Shown here: positions 1 to 7,527 of the stretch, piece by piece
Position numbering within the stretch: the first letter of the stretch is position 1
Layout: every line of letters begins with the position of its first letter
NCBI GenBank assembly: GCA_019310425.1
Contig: JAFDEI010000179.1
Span: 1 to 39,237 of the forward strand
Direction of reading: 5' to 3'
Source of the DNA: Deltaproteobacteria bacterium
Lineage (GTDB): Bacteria; Myxococcota_A; UBA9160; SMWR01
Length of the DNA: 39,237 bases
Notes under the pieces: model-generated
The model's database searches: none
What the model saw: the letters and a program-made list of their open reading frames with translations, nothing else
Told to the model about the DNA's origin: nothing
Position numbers and translations under genes: made by a program

Positions 1-88
1 GCCCGAGCACGGGGCCGACCGAACGTTTGTAGTCGTACTCGAGGGCGTGGGGTGCCGAGAGTATTTCTGTCGACTGGGCATCCGTCAT
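1..88 (-). CDS. DUF35-type OB-fold protein, N-terminal 29 residues only (runs off left edge)
   Basis: Reading leftwards from an ATG at 88-86, an open frame runs off the window edge. The 29 visible residues include the stretch ALEYDYKRSVGPVLG. From family knowledge, a Y-x-Y-K-R-S-x-G-P-V motif near the N-terminus is typical of the DUF35 zinc-ribbon/OB-fold proteins that partner thiolases and MaoC-like hydratases in acyl-CoA and steroid side-chain metabolism. A palindrome resembling a KstR-type operator (126-139) lies 37 nt upstream of the start, which fits a lipid or sterol role. Only the beginning is present, so the zinc ribbon and OB fold themselves cannot be seen. The frame is very short, but the motif is distinctive. 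Confidence 0.72.
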   Translation of the reverse strand, partial: MTDAQSTEILSAPHALEYDYKRSVGPVLG

Positions 89-125
89 GCGTGTCTCCGA
101 ACCAGTAGTTCCAGGTCGGGGACTC

Positions 126-139
126 TAGAACACGTTCTA
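126..139. promoter_or_regulatory. KstR-like palindromic operator candidate
   Basis: The bases TAGAACACGTTCTA form a perfect inverted repeat with 6-bp arms (TAGAAC/GTTCTA) and a 2-bp centre. This fits the TnnAACnnGTTnnA consensus known for KstR, the TetR-family repressor of sterol catabolism in actinobacteria. It lies just upstream of the leftward DUF35 gene and about 190 nt upstream of the rightward sulfatase-like gene. The palindrome is seen directly; the identity of the regulator is inferred. Confidence 0.5.
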
Positions 140-315
140 ATGGCGATCCACATTCTCGTGGACCTATCTTCACGCAACGACTGCTCAGCGACCCGGGTTC
201 GGATTCGCTGCAGGAGCTGCGTGGCAGCCGTTGCCCGAAGTTACACCAGGCATCACTGCTCGACGCTTGGCACGCACGTCGACTGGTGCCGTTCGCGTCC
301 CCAGCAGGGCGTTGA

Positions 316-321
316 TAGCCT
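316..321 (+). promoter_or_regulatory. Putative -10 box (TAGCCT) of a leaderless promoter
   Basis: TAGCCT lies 7 nt before the ATG at 329. The same spacing of a TANNNT box recurs before other leading genes in this window, and there is no Shine-Dalgarno sequence here. Confidence 0.35.
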
Positions 322-328
322 TTCCATC

Positions 329-1636
329 ATGTGGTTTCGCAGCACGCGGTCGGTCGTCATGCCTCTCGCAGTTCTCGTCTCGGCCGTCGCGTTGGGATGT
401 GGCCGACCGACATCCGACCAGCCGAACGTGCTCGTCGTTGTCGTCGATACGCTCCGCGCGGACCACCTGCCCTTCTACGGCGGCGAAGCGAAGAACGCGC
501 CATTCTTGAACGAGTGGGCGGCGCGCTCCATTGTCTTTGAGCGCGCATGGTCGACTTCTTCGTGGACGGCGCCCGCGGTGGCCTCGCTCTTCACGGGCGT
601 CTACCCCTTCCAACACGGCGTTCACCTGGGGTTGAAGGCCTTCGAGTTTCTGAGCCGTGGCGGCGGCGAACTGGAGCTGGATCGCGTCCCTGATCCGCTG
701 GAGACCCTGCCTGAACTCTTTCAGAGCAGCGGCTATCGCACATTCGGTTTGTCGGACAATCCCAACGTATCGGAGGCCCAGGGATTCGCAGCCGGCTTCG
801 ATCGCTTCGAGAGCTTCTCCTATGCGGGGGCGAATCGGGTGAACGCGGTGCTCGCTTCCTGGGAATCCGAGATCGCCGAGGCGGAGCCGTGGTTCGTCTA
901 TCTCCACTATATGGATCCACACCAGCCCTACCACGTGCGCCGGCCCTGGCACCGTCCGCCAACCGCGACCGACCGCTACAGCGTCGACGGCGCCGCCTAC
1001 GACAGTGAGATCGGGTGGGTAGACGCCCACCTGCGCACGGCCTTCGAGCGGCTCGGCGTCGACGGGTCCACGCTCATCGTGTTTACCGCGGACCACGGTG
1101 AGGAGTTCGGGGAGCACGGGAGCAACAGCCACCGCTTCAAGCTCTACTCCGAGCTCACCCGCATCCCGCTCGTGCTGCATCACCCGGGCGTGGCGCCGCG
1201 CCGCGTACGCACCAACGTTTCGCTCGTGGATCTGCTGCCGACGCTGCGGTCGATTCTGGGCCTGCCGCCCTCGGAGCAGGATGCGGGGGTCGATCTGACG
1301 GCGTTCTACGCGAAAGCCGGCGAAGTTCCGATCGACCGCGTGCTCTTCGCCTCCCGCACGACGGGCATGGCCTGGAAGCGCTCCGTCATTCGCGGCCGCT
1401 ACAAGCTGATCGAGACTCGGCCGGGTGGAACCGAGCTGTACGACCTCGACAGCGACCCGGGCGAGCGGAGGAACCTCGTCGACGAGCGCGGCGAGCTGTC
1501 CGAGGAGCTGCTCCGTTTCTCGCGTGACTTCCGGACCTCGGCGCCCAAGTGGGACGGGGTCCGGACGACGGTCGAACTCAGTCCCGAAGATCTCCGCCGT
1601 CTCGAAGAACTCGGATACGTCGACGAGGGTGGCTGA
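329..1636 (+). CDS. Sulfatase/alkaline-phosphatase superfamily lipoprotein with Thr in the nucleophile position
   Basis: The 435-residue product begins with a lipoprotein signal peptide (hydrophobic run from about residue 10, lipobox ending at Cys24), so it should be anchored in the cell envelope. Superfamily metal-site motifs are present: VVVVDTLRAD (Asp40), YMDPHQPY and TADHGEEFGEHG. The C-terminus ends in the LEELGYVD signature common in this subgroup. The usual sulfatase signature C/S-x-P-x-R is replaced by T-A-P-A-V at 80-84. Formylglycine formation is therefore impossible, and Thr80 would be the nucleophile, as in LtaS-type and nucleotide pyrophosphatase-type relatives. A phospho- or phosphoglycerol-transferring/hydrolysing role is inferred. 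The frame is open back to position 47, but the ATG at 329 gives a proper signal peptide. The substrate is unknown; the glycan genes downstream suggest an envelope polymer. Confidence 0.82.
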   Translation: MWFRSTRSVVMPLAVLVSAVALGCGRPTSDQPNVLVVVVDTLRADHLPFYGGEAKNAPFLNEWAARSIVFERAWSTSSWTAPAVASLFTGVYPFQHGVHLGLKAFEFLSRGGGELELDRVPDPLETLPELFQSSGYRTFGLSDNPNVSEAQGFAAGFDRFESFSYAGANRVNAVLASWESEIAEAEPWFVYLHYMDPHQPYHVRRPWHRPPTATDRYSVDGAAYDSEIGWVDAHLRTAFERLGVDGSTLIVFTADHGEEFGEHGSNSHRFKLYSELTRIPLVLHHPGVAPRRVRTNVSLVDLLPTLRSILGLPPSEQDAGVDLTAFYAKAGEVPIDRVLFASRTTGMAWKRSVIRGRYKLIETRPGGTELYDLDSDPGERRNLVDERGELSEELLRFSRDFRTSAPKWDGVRTTVELSPEDLRRLEELGYVDEGG

Positions 1637-1787
1637 CGGCTTGGAATCAAGAATTCGTCAGCACCTGGATCAATAGGCGGGTTCGGCGTCGCCCTCGGAG
1701 ACCGGCCGGTCGGGAATCTCGATGATGCCGAGCGCGGGGAGCGCACGACTACGCTACGTGTATCGATCAGGCATTCCAGAGAGGTTG

Positions 1788-1808
1788 CATAATAGTTCTG
1801 TGAAGAAC
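1788..1808 (+). promoter_or_regulatory. Putative promoter -10 (CATAAT) with adjacent inverted repeat
   Basis: The 179-nt gap 1637-1815 contains no convincing gene. CATAAT at 1788-1793 resembles a sigma-70 -10 box 22 nt before the ATG at 1816, but no good -35 is visible. Immediately after it, GTTCT-GTGA-AGAAC (1795-1808) is a perfect inverted repeat with 5-bp arms that could be an operator at the transcription start. Confidence 0.3.
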
Positions 1809-1815
1809 GCGGTCG

Positions 1816-3489
1816 ATGCGCCGAATCGGGCCTGAAAGCCTGCTGTTGATTGCGGGTGTGGCGCTCTTCGCCGTCCTGCTCGGGAAGCATCTCTCCTACC
1901 CCGTGCTTTGGCAGGACGAGGCTGAGACCGCGATGTTCGCCACGCGAGTGATCGAGGTCGGTTACCCGAAGGTTCACGGCGATCGCAATGTCCTGTACGA
2001 ATTCGGCTCGAACATCGCAGTCGGGGTGAAGGAGTCGACCGACGCATACATCGGCACCACCTGGGGCCATTTCTTCTACGCGGTTCCGGGTGTGCTCTGG
2101 GCGCGGACTGCGACGGACGTCCATCAAAAGACGCTGCGGGTGCGATTGCCGTTCGCGTTCGCCGGGGCGCTCGGGATCTTGGTCTGGGTGCTCGCGCTGC
2201 TGCCGACCTTCCGCGACCGACCGCGCCGAGCGCGCGTGTTCGCGGGCTTGTTCTTCCTGTCTGCGGCCGTTTCGATCTCACTGTTGCTGCACCTGCGGGA
2301 GGCGCGTTACTACCCGCTGCTGATCCTCGTGGTCGGTGCGATCGCGTGGGTGCACCTGCGGGTTCGCGTGTTCGGTGCGAAACGGGGAGCGGTCTGGGGC
2401 GTCTCGCTCGCGCTGCTGCTGACGGCCACGTTCCATATCTTCTTCGCGGCCTGGTTCTTCCTCACGGCACTCCTCGGCTTCGACGCTCTGGCTGCGAGCT
2501 GGCACGCTCGCGCCGACTCCGAGGAGCGGCGGCGTGCATGGATCGGCACCGCGCCGCTACTCGCGTCCGCGTTGTTGGTGGCTCCGGCTCTCGTGTTCTT
2601 CGAGACCTTCGCGATCGCAGCGTCGTTCCGCGAGCACCTCGGTTTCACGCTCGGCGGCTACATGGCCAACCTGGGCTATTTCGCGCGACACTTCTGGCGC
2701 TACGAGCTGCTCGCGCCCGCAATCTTCTGTCGGACGGCGGTGGTCGCCATCGCTTTCGTGGCCCGTGGCCGCGGCGTCGAACTCGGAGACGAGACAGCGC
2801 GCCGCACAGCGACGCAGCTCGCCGTGTTCATCGCGGGCTACGTCGCACTCACCTGCGTGAACCCACTCGTCTACGAGCGCTACTTCGTGATGTTGAGCCC
2901 CGCGGTGATCGGCCTGTTCCTGATCGACTCGTTCACGTTGGTCGACGCCGTCAGACGCCTCGCTCGCGGGCGCGCGAGATTCGCTGCGGGCGGAGCCATT
3001 GCCGCCATCGCGTTGCTGGTGGTGGCCACGAGCGGCTCGCGCGTCGAGGCTGTGCGCGGGCGGCTTCTCGAGATCTCGACACCGGTGCGCGGCCCGCTCG
3101 ACTTTGCGATTGCACGCATTCTCGAGGAGGTCCCCGAGCCCGCCGAACTCGTGATCGCGACCAACTACGCGAATCACCCGTTCATGTTCTACCTCGGCAG
3201 TCACGTGATCGTCGGCACCAATTTGAACAACATCGTCGTGGAGCGCAGCCTGGTGCCCGATGTCGTCATTCCGCGTCGTCGCTGGCCGCGCGGCCGTTCC
3301 GAGTTGCGCGCATTCCTCGCCCGGGCCAACTACAGCAGCGAGCAGTTGCCGGTTCGCGATCTTCACTTCAACCAGATGCCGGCGCTCACGCGCTCGCCGT
3401 CGATTCCGGACGTGCACCGCTTCGAGACCGCTCTGCCGACCGACCGCGCGCCGGCCCTCGAAATCTTCTGGCTCGAACCGGCATCCTGA
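1816..3489 (+). CDS. GT39-like polytopic glycosyltransferase (GT-C fold)
   Basis: A 557-residue integral membrane protein with roughly ten hydrophobic helices and a short soluble C-terminal domain (from about residue 430). Just after the first helix, in the first extracytoplasmic loop, is the Trp-Gln-Asp-Glu-Ala-Glu motif (about 33-38). From family knowledge, an acidic pair here is the catalytic site of GT-C enzymes of the PMT/ArnT (GT39/GT83) type, which take sugars from polyprenyl phosphate. The DPM1/GtrB-like enzyme at 4420 probably makes that donor. The gene opens the glycan module and starts 179 nt after the sulfatase-like gene. The acceptor and sugar cannot be told from the sequence. 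The family is fairly sure; the activity is inferred. Confidence 0.72.
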   Translation: MRRIGPESLLLIAGVALFAVLLGKHLSYPVLWQDEAETAMFATRVIEVGYPKVHGDRNVLYEFGSNIAVGVKESTDAYIGTTWGHFFYAVPGVLWARTATDVHQKTLRVRLPFAFAGALGILVWVLALLPTFRDRPRRARVFAGLFFLSAAVSISLLLHLREARYYPLLILVVGAIAWVHLRVRVFGAKRGAVWGVSLALLLTATFHIFFAAWFFLTALLGFDALAASWHARADSEERRRAWIGTAPLLASALLVAPALVFFETFAIAASFREHLGFTLGGYMANLGYFARHFWRYELLAPAIFCRTAVVAIAFVARGRGVELGDETARRTATQLAVFIAGYVALTCVNPLVYERYFVMLSPAVIGLFLIDSFTLVDAVRRLARGRARFAAGGAIAAIALLVVATSGSRVEAVRGRLLEISTPVRGPLDFAIARILEEVPEPAELVIATNYANHPFMFYLGSHVIVGTNLNNIVVERSLVPDVVIPRRRWPRGRSELRAFLARANYSSEQLPVRDLHFNQMPALTRSPSIPDVHRFETALPTDRAPALEIFWLEPAS

Positions 3490-3521
3490 ACCCTCCAGCG
3501 AGCTGCGGGGTCGGACGAAGG

Positions 3522-4370
3522 ATGAGCAATTGGACACGGCCGAATCGCAGCGGTAGAAAGGCGGATGCAGTGGCGGAGAACGACCGGACGATTCGGGATT
3601 TCGGCGATCAATGGTCCCACTACGGTGGGAACGAGGGTTTCTACGGCTCGCTCGACCTGCTCCAGGACATGTTCGGGCCGCTGCTCGCGACGGACGAGTT
3701 GCGCGGTGCCCGCGTCGCGGACATCGGCAGCGGCACGGGCCGCATCGTTCGGATGCTCGCTGCTGCGGGTGCCGAGCACATCGTCGCGGTGGAGCCGTCG
3801 GTCGGAGTCGAGGTGCTGCGAGCGAATGTCCGAGATCTCGGCGACCGCGTCGAGGTCGTACACGCGACGGGTGAGGATGTGCCGGTGGATCGAGGCTTCG
3901 ATTTCGTGGTTTCGATCGGAGTGATCCAGTTCATCGAAGACCCGCTGCCGACCCTTCAGGCCGCGTGTCGTGCGCTGCGTCCGGGTGGCCGGCTGCTGAT
4001 CTGGGTCTACGGCAAGGAAGGCAACGAACTCTACGTGGGCTTCGTGAAGGTGGTCCGCGCGGTCACGACGCGCCTTCCGCATGCAGCACTCGCGCTGGTG
4101 TGCAGCGCGCTCAATCTGCTCGTCGACATCTATCTCTTTGCTTGCCGATGGCTGCCGCTTCCGATGCGTGCGTACATGCGGGGCACGCTCGCCAGGGTTT
4201 CGCGCGAACAGCGCAAGCTAACGATCTACGACCAGCTGAATCCAAGCTATGCCCGGTATTACCTGGGGCCGGAGGTGAAGGCGCTGCTAGAGCGGGCGGG
4301 CCTCAGCGACGTGCAGCTGCACCACCGGCGGGGCTACAGCTGGACTGCAATGGGAGTCCGGCCCGCGTGA
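3522..4370 (+). CDS. Class I SAM-dependent methyltransferase
   Basis: A 282-residue protein from the ATG at 3522. Rossmann methyltransferase motif I is VADIGSGTGRIV (about residues 66-77), followed by an acidic end of beta-2 (VAVEPS) and a motif IV/post-IV region FDFVVSIGVIQFIEDP. The second half carries hydrophobic segments around 180-220 that may dip into or contact the membrane. It lies between the two glycan enzymes at 1816 and 4420 on the same strand, 32 nt after the first, so methylation of a glycan or of a lipid-linked sugar is likely. The reading frame is open far upstream, but that part is only a shadow of the GT39-like gene. The exact substrate is unknown. Confidence 0.8.
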   Translation: MSNWTRPNRSGRKADAVAENDRTIRDFGDQWSHYGGNEGFYGSLDLLQDMFGPLLATDELRGARVADIGSGTGRIVRMLAAAGAEHIVAVEPSVGVEVLRANVRDLGDRVEVVHATGEDVPVDRGFDFVVSIGVIQFIEDPLPTLQAACRALRPGGRLLIWVYGKEGNELYVGFVKVVRAVTTRLPHAALALVCSALNLLVDIYLFACRWLPLPMRAYMRGTLARVSREQRKLTIYDQLNPSYARYYLGPEVKALLERAGLSDVQLHHRRGYSWTAMGVRPA

Positions 4371-4404
4371 CGCGCGGCCGCAGTCTCTGTACCCGGGGAT
4401 GTGA

Positions 4405-4410
4405 TAGGCT
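4405..4410 (+). promoter_or_regulatory. Putative -10 box (TAGGCT) 9 nt before the GT2 start
   Basis: TAGGCT within GTGATAGGCT is followed by 9 nt and the GTG start at 4420. It matches the TANNNT spacing pattern seen elsewhere in the window. It could be an internal promoter in the glycan module. Confidence 0.25.
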
Positions 4411-4419
4411 CGAAAATCG

Positions 4420-5373
4420 GTGTCCATGACGCGTCCCGAAAACCCGCTGATATCGATCGTCGTGCCCGTTCTGGACGAAGAGGGCTGCATCGACGAACTC
4501 GTGCAGCGCATCGGTGAGGCGCTGTCGGGCCTGGTTGTTCGCCACGAGATCGTGTTCGTCGACGATGGCAGCCGGGATCGCACGCCCGAGAGGATCGCGG
4601 CACAGCACCGAGCGAATTCCGCGGTCAAATCGATCCGTTTTACGCGGTCTTTCGGACATCAGGCTGCCTTGATCGCCGGGCTCCATCACGCCAAGGGCGA
4701 TGCGGTCGTGACGATGGACGGCGACCTCCAGCACCCGCCCGAGTTCCTGCCGAAGCTGATCGAAGCCTGGCGAGAGGGCACCGATGTCGTAAGTACCGTG
4801 CGGCACCAGACCGAGGCCGAGCCCGGCGGTCTCAAGGGCTCGGTGTCGAAGCTCTTCTATCGGCTGATGTCCAGCCTCACATCGGTTCGAGTTCGCCCCG
4901 CGGCAGCCGACTTTCGGTTGCTCGATCGGCGCGCTGTGGACGCGTTCAATTCTCTCGAAGAGCATTTCGTGTTCATGCGTGGGTTGGTGCCGTGGCTCGG
5001 GTTCTCCGAGGTCCACTTCGACTACGAAGTCGGGAAGCGTTTCGCGGGCGAGAGCAAGTACCGGCTGTGGCGGATGTTTCGTCTTGCTCTCGACGGAATC
5101 TTCTCGTTCTCGGTTGTCCCGCTTCGCGTGATCTCGATTCTCGGGCTGTTCACGACCGCGTTCGGCATCGTGTTCGGCATCTTTGCGTTGATCTCGTTCG
5201 CGACCGGGCGGGTCGACGGTGCCGGTTGGACGAGCGTGGTCGTATTGATCCTGATCTTCGGCGGAGTGCAGCTGCTATCGCTCGGGATCGTGAGCGAATA
5301 CGTCGGCCGGACCTACGAGGAGGTCAAGCGTCGACCGCGCTATGTGATCGAATCGCTCTCTGGAATCGACTGA
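4420..5373 (+). CDS. Polyprenyl-phosphate glycosyltransferase, GT2 family (DPM1/GtrB/ArnC-like)
   Basis: A 317-residue protein with an N-terminal GT-A domain (ISIVVPVLDEE near residue 11, FVDDGSRD near 47, and the DxD-containing TMDGDLQHPPE near 100). After that come the family's conserved ADFRLLDRRAVD and ESKYRLWRM segments and two C-terminal transmembrane helices (about 226-255 and 262-290). This architecture transfers a sugar from a nucleotide donor to undecaprenyl or dolichyl phosphate on the cytoplasmic face. The product would feed the GT-C enzymes at 1816 and 6226. A GTG at 4420 and an ATG at 4426 are both possible starts. The next gene begins 1 nt after the stop, so the two are coupled. 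The specific sugar (Glc, Man or L-Ara4N type) is not decidable. Confidence 0.88.
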   Translation: MSMTRPENPLISIVVPVLDEEGCIDELVQRIGEALSGLVVRHEIVFVDDGSRDRTPERIAAQHRANSAVKSIRFTRSFGHQAALIAGLHHAKGDAVVTMDGDLQHPPEFLPKLIEAWREGTDVVSTVRHQTEAEPGGLKGSVSKLFYRLMSSLTSVRVRPAAADFRLLDRRAVDAFNSLEEHFVFMRGLVPWLGFSEVHFDYEVGKRFAGESKYRLWRMFRLALDGIFSFSVVPLRVISILGLFTTAFGIVFGIFALISFATGRVDGAGWTSVVVLILIFGGVQLLSLGIVSEYVGRTYEEVKRRPRYVIESLSGID

Positions 5374-5374
5374 G

Positions 5375-6229
5375 ATGCGTTGCGCGGTCTGCGGCGCAGG
5401 ATCTCCGCGTCTGAAGCACCACGTGGCGGAGTCGGAGATCTTCCGCTGCGGGCGCTGCGGCCTCGAGTTCTGGAATCCCGCGCCGGGCTTTCGCGCGGAG
5501 GAGGTGTACGACGCCGCCTATTTCAGTGACGCGTCGGCCGGGCATGGTTACGATGACTACGCCGATCTCGAGTCCGTGCTGCGGCTGAACTTCGCCCGGC
5601 GACTGGCGCGGATTCCGCGACCGCCGCACGCCGGTCGCTTGCTCGACATCGGCGCAGCCTTCGGTTTTGCGGTGGCGGAGGCGCACTGCGCGGGTTGGGA
5701 CGCAACCGGCATCGAGATCTCAGTCGCCGCTGCACGCCGAGCGGGCATCGCGGCGCCGGGCCGCGTGCTGGTCGCGAACGCGCTGCACACGCCTTTTGCA
5801 GCTGCCGCCTTCGATGTGGTGACGCTCTGGGACGTGCTCGAGCACCTTTCAGACCCTCACGCCGCGATCGCCGAGGTTGCGCGACTGCTGCGCCCGGGTG
5901 GCCGGTTGGCGCTCACCACGGGGGATGTCGGCAGTCTCGCGGCGCGGCTCTCCGGTGCTCGCTGGCACCTCTATACGCTTCCCGAACACTTGTTCTTCTT
6001 CAGTCGCCGGAGCTTGCGCGAGCTACTCGGGGCGCACGGCCTGCGGGTCGAGTCTGTGCGCGCGGAGTCCTCCCTCTACACCGCCGGCTACCTGGTCGAG
6101 CGGCTGCGCAAGACGCTGCTGGGTAAGCCACGGACGCGGACCGGCGCATGGCCGGGAGCCGCGCTACGCGTGCCGCTGAATCTGTTCGACATCGTCACTG
6201 TGCAGGCCGTCGCCGTGGGCAGCCCGTGA
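5375..6229 (+). CDS. Methyltransferase with N-terminal zinc-ribbon-like motif
   Basis: A 284-residue protein. Cys3, Cys6, Cys25 and Cys28 form two CxxC pairs, a probable zinc ribbon. A class I SAM methyltransferase domain follows: motif I LLDIGAAFGFAVAEA near 89, then VVTLWDVLEHLSDPHAAI and the LRPGGRLALTTGD strand. From family knowledge, this C-type Zn ribbon plus Methyltransf_23-like arrangement is common in polysaccharide and sugar-modifying methyltransferases. It starts 1 nt after the GT2 stop and its stop codon overlaps the next gene's start (GTGA at 6226), so it sits inside an operon. The substrate is inferred to be a sugar or lipid-linked glycan. Confidence 0.82.
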   Translation: MRCAVCGAGSPRLKHHVAESEIFRCGRCGLEFWNPAPGFRAEEVYDAAYFSDASAGHGYDDYADLESVLRLNFARRLARIPRPPHAGRLLDIGAAFGFAVAEAHCAGWDATGIEISVAAARRAGIAAPGRVLVANALHTPFAAAAFDVVTLWDVLEHLSDPHAAIAEVARLLRPGGRLALTTGDVGSLAARLSGARWHLYTLPEHLFFFSRRSLRELLGAHGLRVESVRAESSLYTAGYLVERLRKTLLGKPRTRTGAWPGAALRVPLNLFDIVTVQAVAVGSP

Positions 6230-7527
6230 GTGCGCGTGCCGCGCTCGGGCTGATCGCGGTCGGTCTTGCCGCGGCGGTGCTGTGGCTCGCGTTCGCGACC
6301 CAGCCGACGCTGCCCGATTACCGCCGCCACCGTGAGGGCTGGTCGGGGGACTTTCGCTCCTACTACCTGCCGAACGCGCAGTATGCGGGCGAACGGCTCG
6401 CGGCGGGTGAGTGGCCGCTCTGGAACCCCCACCAGGCGCTGGGTGGGCCGATGCTTGCGACCGCCCAGGTGGGTGCGCTCTATCCACCCAACTGGTTGCA
6501 CGCGTGGCTGCCGACCGACCGCGCCTTCGTCGTGCTCGCGTTTCTGCACCTGGTCTTGGCTGCGTGCTCGGCCGGTCTGCTCGTCACGGCCTTCGGCGGA
6601 CCTTTTGCGGGGGCCCTGTTCGGGGGCTTCGTTTACGCGAGTTCGCCCAACGTGATCGCAAGCATCTACTCGCCACCGCTCCTCTACGCGGCGGCCTGGG
6701 CACCGCTGCTGCTTTATGCGGTGGATCGCATCATCGACCGCGCCACGCCCCGCCGGGTGGTGGGGTTGGCCGTGGTCGTCGGCATGATGCTGCTCGTCGG
6801 CTGGCCGTATGCGTTCGCGATGACGGCGTTCGCCGCGGCATTGTACGGTGGTGGCCTGCTGTTCGCGCGTGGCGTGCGCGAGCGCCGACTCCCGTGGCGC
6901 GCTGTGCTGGCGCTCGTGCTCGGCGTGGCCGCAGGCTGCATGCTCGCGGCACCCCAGTGGCTCCCGACCAGCGAACTCCTCGCGCGCAGCTGTCGTGCGC
7001 TAGGGAGCGTGGTGGAAGGGCAGGCGGTCTTCGTGAAGCGGCCCCACGATCCGCTGCTGATGTGGCGCGTGTTGCTGCGATTCGGTTACAACGACGGCGT
7101 TCCGGGCTTCATCGCACTCGCGCTCGCGTGCCTCGCGCTGTTGCTGCCCGGTCGTGGCCGCGCACGTATTGCGGGCTTGCTCGCGATCGGTGGGCTGGCG
7201 CTGATCGTGTCGTTTCCGCTCCATGCGCCACTCTACGGCTGGCTTCGCGAACTTCCCGTCCTCGGTGATTTCCGTTTTCCGTTCCGTTACCGATTCCTGA
7301 CGAACCTCGCACTCGCCGCCGCGGCCGGAGTCGGGGTCGCGCATGTGCTGCGCGGCCGGAGTCGGGGTCGCGCATGTGCTGCGGCTGCTCGCTCCGCGGC
7401 CGCGGCTTGCTTCCGCGACGGTCGCGGCTGCGTTCGTTGCGTTCGCGTTCACGGTCACGTGGCCGCTGCTGCACTCGACCCGGCCGTTCCCGCGCAGTGT
7501 GTCACCGGCGCCGAGCGTCGCCGATGA
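6226..7527 (+). CDS. YfhO-like polytopic membrane protein, N-terminal part (frame broken at the 31-bp repeat)
   Basis: The GTG at 6226 overlaps the preceding stop (GTGA) and gives an immediate first membrane helix, so it is preferred to the upstream ATG at 6148. About 375 residues in this frame are genuine: a first-loop segment with GDFRSYYLPNAQY and PLWNPHQALGGPML, then about nine helices. This resembles YfhO/GT-C proteins that handle lipid-linked sugars. At 7320-7383 a 31-bp tandem duplication shifts the frame, and everything after about 7351 here is arginine-rich nonsense ending at 7527. The rest of the protein continues in the frame ending at 8428. Removing one repeat copy restores a single product of roughly 720 residues. 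This is either a real mutation or an assembly error. Confidence 0.7.
   Translation: MSARAALGLIAVGLAAAVLWLAFATQPTLPDYRRHREGWSGDFRSYYLPNAQYAGERLAAGEWPLWNPHQALGGPMLATAQVGALYPPNWLHAWLPTDRAFVVLAFLHLVLAACSAGLLVTAFGGPFAGALFGGFVYASSPNVIASIYSPPLLYAAAWAPLLLYAVDRIIDRATPRRVVGLAVVVGMMLLVGWPYAFAMTAFAAALYGGGLLFARGVRERRLPWRAVLALVLGVAAGCMLAAPQWLPTSELLARSCRALGSVVEGQAVFVKRPHDPLLMWRVLLRFGYNDGVPGFIALALACLALLLPGRGRARIAGLLAIGGLALIVSFPLHAPLYGWLRELPVLGDFRFPFRYRFLTNLALAAAAGVGVAHVLRGRSRGRACAAAARSAAAACFRDGRGCVRCVRVHGHVAAAALDPAVPAQCVTGAERRR
7320..7383 (+). repeat. 31-bp tandem duplication disrupting the YfhO-like gene
   Basis: Copy one is 7321-7351 and copy two is 7352-7382. The copies are identical, with one further matching base on each side. 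The unit begins GCGGCCGGAGTCGGGGTCGC and encodes the residues AGVGVAHVLR twice. Because 31 is not a multiple of three, it moves the downstream frame by one. Confidence 0.95.

Noticed and set aside
47-328. Open frame upstream of the first sulfatase-like gene
   Set aside because: It lacks coding character, contains the palindrome and gives no signal peptide; the ATG at 329 does.
2346-3521. Long upstream extension of the methyltransferase frame
   Set aside because: It is an Arg-rich shadow of the GT39-like gene in another frame; methyltransferase homology begins at 3522.
2557-3537. Minus-strand frame antisense to the GT39-like gene
   Set aside because: It has no domain and is rich in His/Arg/Glu as expected from the complement of a membrane-protein gene.
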